Source: an uncultured Acetobacteraceae bacterium (lineage in GTDB: Bacteria > Pseudomonadota > Alphaproteobacteria > Acetobacterales > Acetobacteraceae). From it: a stretch of DNA of 43,365 bases. Of this stretch, positions 27,836 to 35,001 are shown one piece after another. The stretch is from NCBI GenBank assembly GCA_903924985.1, contig CAIYDT010000020.1, positions 1 to 43,365 on the forward strand, in the 5' to 3' direction. Under the pieces are notes generated by a model, which was not told the origin of the DNA, ran no database searches, and saw nothing but the letters and a program-made list of their open reading frames with translations. The first letter of the stretch is position 1. Each line of letters starts with the position of its first letter. The translations under genes and the position numbers were made by a program.

Positions 27836-27860
27836 CATGGTCGGGCCTGACCCGACCATG
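27836..27860. repeat. Perfect 10-bp hairpin covering the hemD start codon
   Basis: CATGGTCGGG (27836-27845), loop CCTGA, CCCGACCATG (27851-27860). Both arms contain an ATG in the hemD frame (27837 and 27858). The element shares 18 consecutive bases with the hairpin at 8588-8606, so it is one member of a dispersed palindrome family that here has landed on, or been recruited to, a translation start. Confidence 0.8.
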
Positions 27861-28571
27861 AAGGCGGGGGTGCGACCCGCGATCCTGATCACGCGGCCCG
27901 AACCAGGGGCGGGCGAGACCGCCACCCGGATTGCCGCGTTAGGCTTCGAGCCGCTGATCGCCTCTGCCCTGACAATCGAAGCGACCGCCCCGCATTTGCC
28001 GCCACCAATTGCCGTGGCAGCGGTGCTGGCAACCAGTGGCAACGCGCTGGCTGCCTGCTTGCCGGCGTTTGTGGACGTGCCGCTTTACACGGTTGGGGAC
28101 GCCACGGCCGCGCGGGCGCGCGGGATGGGGTTCACGCAGGTGATGAGCGCTTCCGGGGATGCCGCGGCGCTGGCGGCGATGGTCGCACGAGATCGGCTGC
28201 CCATAAATGGAACCTTGTTGCTGGTATCGGGGCAAGGCCAAGGGGTCGCGCTGGCGGCTGCTTTGCGGCGGGAGGATTTTAGGGTCCTCAGGCGGGTGGT
28301 CTACCGATCCCGACCGGCGCGTACTGTGTCGGACCTGGCCGCGGATGCGCTGCGTACCGAACGGGTCAAGGCGGCACTGTTCTTCTCGGCGGAGACCGCG
28401 CGGTCCTTCGTCCGGCTTATCGATCGCGACGGCCTCCGGGACACCGTGCGCACCGTCGACGCGTTGGCTATCGGTGCGGCGGCCGGCGTGGCATTACAGG
28501 CGCTGCCCTGGCGTCGCATCGGCGTCGCCCCCAAGCCCACTCAGGACGCCATGCTGGCGCTGCTCCGATGA
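27858..28571 (+). CDS. hemD: Uroporphyrinogen-III synthase
   Basis: The 237-residue protein has the weakly conserved HemD bilobal pattern: AILITRPEPGAGETATRIAA at the start, LATSGNALAA, LYTVGDATAARARGMGF in the middle, and ALFFSAETARSF and IGAAAGVALQ near the end. It cyclises hydroxymethylbilane to uroporphyrinogen III, the step after HemC. The start is either ATG 27858 or ATG 27837; both lie within the hairpin at 27836-27860, so that structure may control translation. The stop overlaps the next gene by ATGA. Confidence 0.9.
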   Translation: MKAGVRPAILITRPEPGAGETATRIAALGFEPLIASALTIEATAPHLPPPIAVAAVLATSGNALAACLPAFVDVPLYTVGDATAARARGMGFTQVMSASGDAAALAAMVARDRLPINGTLLLVSGQGQGVALAAALRREDFRVLRRVVYRSRPARTVSDLAADALRTERVKAALFFSAETARSFVRLIDRDGLRDTVRTVDALAIGAAAGVALQALPWRRIGVAPKPTQDAMLALLR

Positions 28572-29419
28572 CCGAACCCGCCGCCGAATCCACCACCGAA
28601 TTGCCCCAGGCGCCTCCCCCCAGGCGGAGCTTGATGCCGTTGCTGACGCCGCTGGCCCTTTTGGTGCTGGCCATTGCCATCGGCGTCGTGTGGCTGCGGA
28701 CGATGGTGCCCCCCGATCTTGGTGACACGGAACAACGCCTCACCGTGATCGAGGCTCGGCTGTCCCGTATGGAACAGCAACGCCCGGCTCCGGCATCGGG
28801 TGGCGCCGATTTAACCCCGCGGGTGGAGGCACTGGAACGCCGTACGAATCCCGATTTGTCCTCCTTGCAAGCCCGCGTTGCTGGGCTGGAGCAGCGGCCA
28901 GCAGGCGATACCGAGGCTTTGACCAGCCGCGTGACCGCGCTGGAGAAAACCATCGCGCGCGACGACCGGTTGTCCCGGGTGCAAGCCGCCGCGGTGGCGC
29001 TGGCGGCGGGCCGCAAGCTGGGGCCCATCCAAGGTGCACCGTCCGCGCTGGCCCGTTTCGCCAATGCCAATCCGCCAACCGAGGCCGCGCTCCGGCTCGC
29101 ATTCCCCGCCGCCGAACGTGCCGCGCTGGACGCGAGCCGCCCGGCCGATGACGGCCGCCCGATCCTGACCCGCCTTCTGGCGCGGGCGGAAGAACTGGTC
29201 ACCGTGCGGCAAGGCGACCACGTGCTGGTCGGCGATCCGGCCGCTGGCGTGCTGTCCCGAGCGCGGACGGCATTGGACGCCGGGGATCTGTCCGGCACCA
29301 TTGAGGCGTTGTCCGGCCTGCGAGGGGCCTCGGCTACGGCGATGTCCGGTTGGCTGGCGGATGCCACCGCGCTGCGGGACGCGCGTGCCGCACTGGCCGA
29401 TATGGCTGTCCAACCCTGA
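28568..29419 (+). CDS. COG4223 / mitofilin-like inner-membrane protein
   Basis: The 283-residue product has a proline-rich cytoplasmic N-terminus (1-20), one membrane helix (about 22-45, LMPLLTPLALLVLAIAIGVV), a periplasmic coiled coil (about 52-145, repeated LEARLSRME and VAGLEQR-type heptads), and a C-terminal alpha-helical domain. This is the layout of alphaproteobacterial COG4223 proteins, related to mitochondrial mitofilin/Mic60. In related genomes the gene often sits between hemD and hemY as here. A role in intracytoplasmic membrane shape has been shown for Mic60 homologues in some phototrophs; for this copy it is inference. It overlaps hemD by 4 bases and the hemY-like gene by 1. Confidence 0.8.
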   Translation: MTEPAAESTTELPQAPPPRRSLMPLLTPLALLVLAIAIGVVWLRTMVPPDLGDTEQRLTVIEARLSRMEQQRPAPASGGADLTPRVEALERRTNPDLSSLQARVAGLEQRPAGDTEALTSRVTALEKTIARDDRLSRVQAAAVALAAGRKLGPIQGAPSALARFANANPPTEAALRLAFPAAERAALDASRPADDGRPILTRLLARAEELVTVRQGDHVLVGDPAAGVLSRARTALDAGDLSGTIEALSGLRGASATAMSGWLADATALRDARAALADMAVQP

Positions 29420-30654
29420 TGTGGCGCATTCTGAAAATACTGGTGCTGGTCGCGCTGGTAGGCGCGGGCGGGTGGTGGTTGGCCGAGCTGCCCGGCCGGG
29501 TGTCCGGGGACATCGCCGGATACACGATCGAGACCTCCGCTCCCGTGGCGCTGCTGGCGCTGATCGTGCTGTTCCTGGCGGGGTATGTCGTGGTCCGGAT
29601 GCTGGCGGCGCTGCTGCGCGTGCCCGGGATGGGCGGGCGGTGGCGCATGGAACGGCGACGGCGCGGCGGTGATCTTGCGGTCACCCGCACTTTGGTTGCA
29701 ATCGCGGCTGGTGCGCAGAACGATGCTCGGCGCGAGGCTCATAGAGCCCGCCGGTTGCTGGGCGACACCCCGCAGACCCTGCTGCTGGCCGCCGAGGCCG
29801 CGCGGTTGGCCGAACGGGACGACGAAGCGGAAATGGCGTTTAAAGCGTTGATGGAACGTGAGGACGCGGCGCTGCTGGGGTATCGCGGCCTGTTCCGCAT
29901 GGCCGTGGCGCGGGAGGATTGGACGGAAGCCGATCGCCTGGCGACCCAGGCCGAACGGGCGCATCCTGGCGCGAACTGGCTCCGTCCCGAGCGTAGTCGG
30001 CTGGCGGTAAGGGCTGGCAACTGGGCGGGCGCGCTGGAACTGGCGCCACCCGGGCCGGCTCGGGCTGCTCTGACGGTTGCCGCCGCAAAGGCCGAGACCG
30101 ATCCGAAGCGGGCGGCGGTGCTGGCGAAGCAGGCCTGGAGGCTGGATCCGGCGCTGACCCCGGCCGCGCTGCTATATGCCGAAACGCTGCGGGAAGCCGG
30201 CCGTGAGCGAGCCGCCCAATCGGTGCTGCGGCATGCCTGGACGGTCGCGCCGCATCAGGACCTCGCCGCATGCGCGTTGGCGTCGTTGAAAGACCCGTTG
30301 GAGCGTGCGCAGGCGGCGCAACGCTTGACGAACGCGAACCCGCAACACCCGGAGAGCCGGCTTTTGCTCGCGCGGACGGCGCTGGATGCCGGGTTGGTCG
30401 GGGAGGCAAAGCATCAGGCGGAAGCCGCACAGGCGGCGGGGCTGCATCAGCGCCGGCTGTTTCTGCTGCTGGCGGAAATCGCCGAGGCGGAGGCTCACGA
30501 TCCCGCCGCCGGGCGGACGGCGCTGCTGCTGGCCGCGGACGCCGATCCGGACACGGCCTGGCGATGCGAGTCGTGCAACGCGGCGTTCCCGGCCTGGCAC
30601 GGGGCCTGCCCGGCCTGCGCAACGCCTGGGTCCTTGCGGTGGAAGGTCGGGTAA
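29419..30654 (+). CDS. HemY-like TPR membrane protein with C-terminal zinc ribbon
   Basis: The 411-residue product starts MWRILKILVLVALVGAGGWW, followed by a second membrane helix (about 38-60), which is the HemY N-terminal domain. It continues as TPR-type helices through most of the protein. The tail holds two CxxC pairs (WRCESCNAAFPAWHGACPAC), a small zinc ribbon usual in alphaproteobacterial HemY. This HemY is not the protoporphyrinogen oxidase of Bacillus; its role is undefined beyond its constant linkage to hemC/hemD. The ATG overlaps the stop of the COG4223 gene as TGATG. No terminator is obvious, but a CtrA-type box and copy 2 of the repeat element follow. Confidence 0.85.
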   Translation: MWRILKILVLVALVGAGGWWLAELPGRVSGDIAGYTIETSAPVALLALIVLFLAGYVVVRMLAALLRVPGMGGRWRMERRRRGGDLAVTRTLVAIAAGAQNDARREAHRARRLLGDTPQTLLLAAEAARLAERDDEAEMAFKALMEREDAALLGYRGLFRMAVAREDWTEADRLATQAERAHPGANWLRPERSRLAVRAGNWAGALELAPPGPARAALTVAAAKAETDPKRAAVLAKQAWRLDPALTPAALLYAETLREAGRERAAQSVLRHAWTVAPHQDLAACALASLKDPLERAQAAQRLTNANPQHPESRLLLARTALDAGLVGEAKHQAEAAQAAGLHQRRLFLLLAEIAEAEAHDPAAGRTALLLAADADPDTAWRCESCNAAFPAWHGACPACATPGSLRWKVG

Positions 30655-30695
30655 CGGCGCTGATTTCCAGTTGCGTGAAAAACGCGCGCCGCGCG

Positions 30696-30711
30696 TTAAC
30701 CTTCGGTTAAC
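30696..30711 (+). promoter_or_regulatory. CtrA-type box TTAA-N7-TTAAC
   Basis: TTAACCTTCGGTTAAC has TTAA at 30696-30699, seven bases, then TTAAC at 30707-30711, the full CtrA consensus spacing. It is also part of a GTTAACC-TTC-GGTTAAC palindrome (30695-30711). It lies 42 bases after the hemY-like gene and about 70 bases before the putative ATG of repeat copy 2. Function inferred. Confidence 0.5.
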
Positions 30712-30758
30712 CTCTGTGCGTCAGACTGGAGAAGCCGGCCGGAGGGGTTCCAGACCGG

Positions 30759-30932
30759 CTTCAACCCAGGAGCACAGCGATGCGCGATTAACATCGACTG
30801 CTTCTGCTGCTGGTTGTGCGGATTCCAGGCTGGGAGATCAAGATTTTAATCAAGGCCAACCAGGTGAAGGTCCGTATCGGGAGGCTGTAGGAGAAGGGGC
30901 CGGTTCCGCGAGGGGCCGGTCCTCTCCTGGGG
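30759..30932 (+). repeat. Dispersed ~170-bp element, copy 2 (putative small-ORF or structured-RNA cassette)
   Basis: This is the plus-strand counterpart of 9316-9489. It has AGGAG 8 bases before an ATG at 30780-30782, a frame reading MRD-stop-HRLLLLLVVRI, then PGWEIKILIKANQVKVRIGR and a TAG at 30888-30890. In the segment shared with copy 1 (22 codons from PGW to stop), 14 codons are identical and the other 8 all change the residue, mostly conservatively (V/I, F/L, I/V, R/K). The stop lies in the base of a hairpin, AGGAGA (30889-30894) with TCTCCT (30923-30928). Here the ATG frame is broken by TAA at 30789, whereas copy 1 instead has a one-base deletion. The 309-base gap 30655-30963 holds this element and the CtrA box, nothing else recognised. 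Confidence 0.6.
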
Positions 30933-30963
30933 ATCCTTGCTGGAAGCTACGGCTTACGCGGCG

Positions 30964-31476
30964 TCAGTTGTGCTTCCGCCGCTTGGGCTCGGGAAGCCTG
31001 GCTTCCTCGATCGGTTCGGCACCAGTGATGCCGGTGCAGGGGGCGAGTGCCAGGAAGGGTCGTGGATCAACGGGGCGGCCGCTCATCCGGACCTCAAAAT
31101 GCACATGCGATCCGTTGGCGTGGCCGGTGTGGCCGACTTTGCCGATGACCTCACCGGCGGCGACCGGCGTGCCTGGGGCGATGCCGCGCGCGAATGCCTG
31201 CATATGGGCGTAGCGGGTGACGATGCCGTCGGCGTGCTGGATGTCGACGATGTTGCCGTAGGCGAAGTAGCGGCCGGCATAGACCACGGTGCCGCCCGCG
31301 GCCGCGCGGATGGGGGAGCCCTCGGGGGCCATCATGTCAAGGCCGGTGTGGCCGTGCGCGAAGCCGCGGGAGATGTATTTCATCTCCGGCGCCGGCATGC
31401 CCAGCTCCCCACAGAAGGACTGCGCCTGGACGGAAAAGGGGATGAGGGAGAACAGAAGGAGTAAAGTTGACCGCAT
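30964..31476 (-). CDS. M23-family (LytM-type) metallopeptidase
   Basis: The 170-residue exported protein has a signal peptide MRSTLLLLFSLIPFSVQAQ and then an M23 peptidase domain. AHGHTGLDMMAPEGSPIRAA gives the H43-x3-D47 zinc ligands and GSHVHFEVRM the HxH motif, so the catalytic residues are present. It should cleave or regulate cleavage of peptidoglycan cross-links in the periplasm. The start at 31476 is chosen because it gives a clean signal peptide and has GAGGG just upstream; the open frame up to 31656 is not protein-like. A CtrA-type box lies 24 bases upstream, suggesting cell-cycle control. Confidence 0.9.
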   Translation of the reverse strand: MRSTLLLLFSLIPFSVQAQSFCGELGMPAPEMKYISRGFAHGHTGLDMMAPEGSPIRAAAGGTVVYAGRYFAYGNIVDIQHADGIVTRYAHMQAFARGIAPGTPVAAGEVIGKVGHTGHANGSHVHFEVRMSGRPVDPRPFLALAPCTGITGAEPIEEARLPEPKRRKHN

Positions 31477-31499
31477 CCCTCTATCTAACCCGGGAATGG

Positions 31500-31515
31500 T
31501 TAATAAACCATTAAC
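31500..31515 (-). promoter_or_regulatory. CtrA-type box upstream of the M23 peptidase gene
   Basis: On the minus strand the sequence reads GTTAATGGTTTATTAACCAT: TTAA, seven bases, TTAACCAT, matching both the full TTAA-N7-TTAAC site and the TTAACCAT half-site form known from Caulobacter. The box is 24-39 bases from the peptidase ATG, where it could occupy the -35 region of a promoter with TAGATA (about 31482-31487) as the -10. Function inferred. Confidence 0.6.
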
Positions 31516-31775
31516 GGCGGCACGATTTTTTGGGAGCGATGGAGTATTCTCAATCGACGGGGTTGGGCGACGCGCGATCAGGCAGCCATTCCTATTGGGG
31601 TAATCGGGCGCTTGGTTGGTCGGCCGGACAGCCAGGCACGGCGGAGTTCTTGGCAAGGGGGGGGCCGCTCGTTGAGCAGTGCCCCGATCTTGGGTTGTCG
31701 GAAAACTTTACACTTCGCGGATGATATAGGGAGGGCGTGTCATATACAGTGCTGAAAAAATTGAGTCTTTCAGAT
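31516..31775. other. Intergenic region between divergent M23 and PEP-CTERM genes
   Basis: The 350-base gap between the starts at 31476 and 31827 contains the CtrA box at its left end and the sigma-54 promoter at its right end. The middle (31530-31735) has open frames but none with protein-like composition or a Shine-Dalgarno. The sequence from about 31700 onward is clearly more AT-rich than the surrounding chromosome. An activator binding site for the sigma-54 promoter would be expected here, but I cannot identify one. Confidence 0.5.
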
Positions 31776-31791
31776 TGGCATGCCGATTGCT
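31776..31791 (+). promoter_or_regulatory. Sigma-54 (-24/-12) promoter of the PEP-CTERM gene
   Basis: TGGCATGCCGATTGCT matches TGGCACG-N4-TTGCW at all but one position, with GG (31777-31778) and GC (31789-31790) separated by exactly 10 bases. Transcription would begin near 31802, giving a leader of about 25 bases with TAAGGG before the ATG at 31827. PEP-CTERM genes in other bacteria are known to depend on RpoN and the PrsK-PrsR pair, which fits. Confidence 0.75.
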
Positions 31792-31826
31792 TATACCCAT
31801 TCGGATCATGTTTAAGGGCTATGGCG

Positions 31827-32477
31827 ATGGCGAAGCTGAAAATTTATTTTTGCCTGACCGCCCTCGCGGCGGTGACGGCTGGCCCGGCGTCCGCCGGGGT
31901 TGAATCGTTTTCCTACACATCTACGCCTGCCCAGACGCCGTTCACCACCGGCTTCACACTGCCGTCGTTCCAAACCTGGCTTGGAACATTGACGTCGATT
32001 CAGATTACACTCGCGACCAGCGGGACCGCTGAAGTCGACATTTTCAATAACACTGGCAGCACTCAGAATTTTACCAACGCGACAGCCTCAATCCCCGTGA
32101 GCGTTACCGGACCCGGGGGGCTGTCACTTAGCGAAACGCTTGGCGCTGGGCCTTTTTCCGGGACAGTTGCTGCAGGCGTTAACGTTTTCTCTGGTCTCCC
32201 GTTGTCCACAAGCTCCTCCATGTTTGTTTCGCCGGTGAATTTCGCCAGCTTTGAGGACCCACCGTCCGCGTTGAACCTTTCCTTCTCGTTTAACGGTTCG
32301 ACGGGCACTTATGCCGGATCGGCCCCACCGAACGTATTCTTCGGCGGGAGTAACTCGGTGCTCGGAACAACGACAATCACCTACACCTACACCGATGCTC
32401 CAGAACCGATGAGCCTTGCCCTACTCGGCGCCGGCTTGGCTGGCCTTGGGATGGTTCGTCGTCGCCATCGCGTCTGA
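31827..32477 (+). CDS. PEP-CTERM surface protein with choice-of-anchor-E-type domain
   Basis: The 216-residue exported protein has a signal peptide MAKLKIYFCLTALAAVTAG ending at ASAG and a Ser/Thr/Gly-rich beta domain (GFTLPSFQTWLGTLTSIQIT, a choice-of-anchor E pattern). The C-terminal sorting signal is APEPMSLALLGAGLAGLGM followed by VRRRHR: PEP box, hydrophobic helix, basic tail. Such proteins are processed by exosortase and are linked to exopolysaccharide and biofilm matrix. No exosortase gene lies in the window. ATG 31827 is preferred to ATG 31821 because TAAGGG is then 8 bases away. Composition is AT-richer and codon use differs from neighbours, as is usual for this class. Confidence 0.88.
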   Translation: MAKLKIYFCLTALAAVTAGPASAGVESFSYTSTPAQTPFTTGFTLPSFQTWLGTLTSIQITLATSGTAEVDIFNNTGSTQNFTNATASIPVSVTGPGGLSLSETLGAGPFSGTVAAGVNVFSGLPLSTSSSMFVSPVNFASFEDPPSALNLSFSFNGSTGTYAGSAPPNVFFGGSNSVLGTTTITYTYTDAPEPMSLALLGAGLAGLGMVRRRHRV

Positions 32478-32527
32478 TCCGCCCGGCGTGCTCCGTGCGT
32501 GTGATCGTCAGTGCCGCGCCCATGCCA

Positions 32528-32649
32528 ACTCTCCCTCATGCGAATCGCAATGAGGAACATTGAGTCAAAACGAACCGCGCTCGGGAATCCAGGGAGAGTC
32601 AGAAACCGCGCGGGTTGGTATCAGTGGGTGTAAAATTTTCCGACTCTCC
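32528..32649. terminator. Alternative-pairing hairpin region between convergent genes
   Basis: ACTCTCCCT (32528-32536) can pair with AGGGAGAGT (32591-32599), but GGAGAGTC (32593-32600) can instead pair with GACTCTCC (32642-32649). Inside the first loop CCTCAT-GCGA and TCGC-ATGAGG (about 32535-32556) form another hairpin. TAAAATTTTCC precedes the last arm. The region lies between the convergent PEP-CTERM gene and an enolase-family gene and could be a bidirectional terminator; the mutually exclusive pairings are unusual. Confidence 0.4.
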
Positions 32650-32660
32650 GGCTGCTAGTC

Positions 32661-33749
32661 CTAATCCTTGAACAGCTCGATCGCCGCTGGGTCGAAGCTA
32701 AATCCCCAGCCGGGGCGGTCGGATACGATGGCGTCGCCGTTGGCGTCCAGCTCGATCCTCTCCTTGTAGAGAGACTCGAACCACGGCATGTGCTCCAGGT
32801 AGTACCCGCCGGGCAGCGATGCCAGCAGCGCGAGGCTCATTTCCGGGAACAGATGCGACGCGCAGGGGATGTGATACGCCTCGCACAGATGCCCTGCCTT
32901 GAGGAACTCGGTCGGGCCGCCCATCCGCTGGAGGTCCGGCATCAGGATGTCAGCTGAGCGGGCTTCGAGCATTTGGTGGATGCCGCGATGGGTGTAGACC
33001 GTCTCGCCGGATGCGATGGGGGTGTCCAAGGCGGCGGCGATCGCGGCCTCGCCCTCGTGATCGTGGCAGATGACGGGTTCCTCGAACCAGGTCAGGTTGA
33101 GTTCCTCCATCATACGGCCGATGCGGATGGCCTGCTTGACGCTCATTTGCTGATTGGCGTCGACCATCAGGCCGATATCGGGGCCGATCGCCTCCCGCAC
33201 CGCCGCGACGCGCTCCACCATTTTCTCGGGGTCGGTGGGGCCGACGCGGGTTTTCATGGCTTTGAAGCCGCGTTCGACGAAGCCGGCGGCTTCCTTTTGC
33301 AGCTCGTCGATGGAGGAGCCGAGCCATAGGCCGCCGCTGGCATAGGTTGGTTGGGCGGGGCGGCAGGCGCCGATCAGGTGCGCGACGTTCAGGCCGGCCG
33401 CCTTGCCGCGCAGATCCCACAGGGCGTTGTCGAGCGCGGCGAGGCCGACGATCGAGACGCCTTCGTAGCCGAGGAAGTTCAGCTCCTTCCACGCTCGGGC
33501 GTTCAGGCTGCCGCCGAGGCGCGGGTCCATGCCGACGACCAAGTCTTCGAGCTGGCGGATCATCTCATGGATGACGGGCAGGCGGCGGTTGTTGATGGAG
33601 AACACCAGGCCTTCGCCGGTGATCCCCTCGTCGGTATCGAGAAAGGTCAGCACGCAATCGGCGGAGCGGAGGGAGCCGAGGATCGCGGTCAGGATCGGCG
33701 GGTCGATCGGAAGGTGCACGACCTGGGTGCGAAGGCGGGTGACTTTCAT
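32661..33749 (-). CDS. Mandelate racemase/muconate lactonizing enzyme family protein (enolase superfamily) 1
   Basis: The 362-residue enolase-superfamily enzyme has an N-terminal capping domain and a TIM-barrel. Catalytic elements are FKAMKTRVG (K166-x-R168 at the usual KxK place), metal ligands D197 in LMVDANQ, the FEEP acid (E223) and E249 in IASGETV, then DLQRMGG and H299 in CASHLFPE with an acidic EHMPW after it. A general-base His with the KxK-type lysine is the mandelate racemase/acid-sugar dehydratase pattern. The substrate cannot be told from sequence. It is downstream of, and in the same direction as, a second family member. Confidence 0.88.
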   Translation of the reverse strand: MKVTRLRTQVVHLPIDPPILTAILGSLRSADCVLTFLDTDEGITGEGLVFSINNRRLPVIHEMIRQLEDLVVGMDPRLGGSLNARAWKELNFLGYEGVSIVGLAALDNALWDLRGKAAGLNVAHLIGACRPAQPTYASGGLWLGSSIDELQKEAAGFVERGFKAMKTRVGPTDPEKMVERVAAVREAIGPDIGLMVDANQQMSVKQAIRIGRMMEELNLTWFEEPVICHDHEGEAAIAAALDTPIASGETVYTHRGIHQMLEARSADILMPDLQRMGGPTEFLKAGHLCEAYHIPCASHLFPEMSLALLASLPGGYYLEHMPWFESLYKERIELDANGDAIVSDRPGWGFSFDPAAIELFKD

Positions 33750-33777
33750 GGGGAGTCTCCGGAGTTTGGACAAAATC

Positions 33778-33806
33778 CTCCCCCTCCCCTTGCGGGAGGG
33801 GAGAGG
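33778..33806 (-). terminator. GC-rich hairpin between the two enolase-family genes
   Basis: CCCCTCCC (33781-33788), loop CTTGC, GGGAGGGG (33794-33801) form a perfect 8-bp stem extended by CCT/AGG. On the minus strand it is followed by GGATTTTGT. It lies between the second gene's stop (33816) and the first gene's start (33749) and may attenuate read-through; it may also be a dispersed palindrome. Confidence 0.5.
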
Positions 33807-33815
33807 TTTGTTGCT

Positions 33816-34928
33816 TTAGACCTTGTGCACCGTCACATCCCCAACCCGATAGCGGGCGAGCACTTCGGGGTCCGGATCGCGGCCGAGGCCGGGGCCGGTG
33901 GGGACTTTGGACTTGCCATTCTCCGCCACGACCAGATCGTGATACGGGCTGGCTTCCAGGTCGAGGAACAGCCGCTCGAAGGGTGCATCGGGGGCGATGG
34001 CGACGTTCAGGTTCAGCGACGCCAGGTAGCCGGCACCGAAATAGGCGTTGTGCGGGACAAGACGCACGCCGTACGCCTTGCACAGCGCCGCGATCTCTAT
34101 CATCGCCGAGGGGCCGCCGATCTTCGTTACGCTCGGCTGCGCGATGTCCAGCGCGCCTTCTTCGAACTGGTGCTTGAAGTCGTTCAGCCCACCGGCGTTT
34201 TCCCCGGCGGAGATGGGAATGCCCTCGGTGCGGACCTGCGCGAGGCCGGCGTGATCCTCGGGCGGCCAGACGGGTTCTTCCAGCCAGGTCAGGTCTAGGT
34301 CGCGCAGCTTGCGCGCCATGTCGGAGGCTTGCAGTACCGTCCAGGGGCAGTTGCAGTCGACCATCAGCTTGACGTCGGGGCCGATGGCGTCGCGCGCGGC
34401 CTGGATCATAGGCAGTTCGATCTCGTGCAGCTTGATGTCGCGGTACCCACGGGCGAGGGCGCGCTTGCATGCGGCGGCGACCAGATCGGGCGCGCCGTAG
34501 CGCAGCAGGCTGGCATAGGTGGTCAGGGATTCCTTGGGTGTGCCGCCCCATAGTCGCCAGAGCGGCATGTTCGCCGCCTTACCCGCGATGTCCCAGAGCG
34601 CGATGTCGAGGCCGGAAAGCCCGAAGATGTGCGGCCCGTTGCGGCCGAACAGATGCAGCGTTTTGGACAGGCGGGCACGGATCCCGGCGATGTCGCGGGC
34701 GTCCTGGCCGAGGATCGCGGGCGCGATCTGGGTGTCGAACGCGGTCTTGGTGGCGGCGACGCAGGCATGGCCGAAGCCTTCGCCCCAGCCCTCGATCCCC
34801 TGATCGGTGACGATCCGGATCCAGAAAGTGTGCATGTACTGCCAGCCCACGCCGCCGAAGGTCACCGGTTTGGCGCCCATGTCGAAGGGGATGGTCGTGA
34901 GGCTGGTCTCGACAGCGATGATTTTCAT
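33816..34928 (-). CDS. Mandelate racemase/muconate lactonizing enzyme family protein (enolase superfamily) 2
   Basis: The 370-residue enolase-superfamily enzyme has an intact capping domain (MKIIAVETSLTTIPFDMGAK) and barrel residues: YRDIKLHE (K-x-H in place of K-x-K), metal ligands in LMVDCNCPW, WLEEPVWP and ISAGENAGG, then SVTKIGG and the base-region His in VPHNAYFG. It is clearly distinct from the adjacent paralogue, so the two probably act on different steps or substrates of acid-sugar catabolism. The ATG at 34928 gives the usual family start; the open frame upstream to 35036 runs into rnhA. No transporter or regulator is adjacent. Confidence 0.88.
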   Translation of the reverse strand: MKIIAVETSLTTIPFDMGAKPVTFGGVGWQYMHTFWIRIVTDQGIEGWGEGFGHACVAATKTAFDTQIAPAILGQDARDIAGIRARLSKTLHLFGRNGPHIFGLSGLDIALWDIAGKAANMPLWRLWGGTPKESLTTYASLLRYGAPDLVAAACKRALARGYRDIKLHEIELPMIQAARDAIGPDVKLMVDCNCPWTVLQASDMARKLRDLDLTWLEEPVWPPEDHAGLAQVRTEGIPISAGENAGGLNDFKHQFEEGALDIAQPSVTKIGGPSAMIEIAALCKAYGVRLVPHNAYFGAGYLASLNLNVAIAPDAPFERLFLDLEASPYHDLVVAENGKSKVPTGPGLGRDPDPEVLARYRVGDVTVHKV

Positions 34929-35001
34929 GGGGCGTTCCTCGGTCTTGGCGGGGGCACTTTGGAGGAACGGGCGGTGGGTGACCAGGGCCAGTAGGTTACC
35001 C

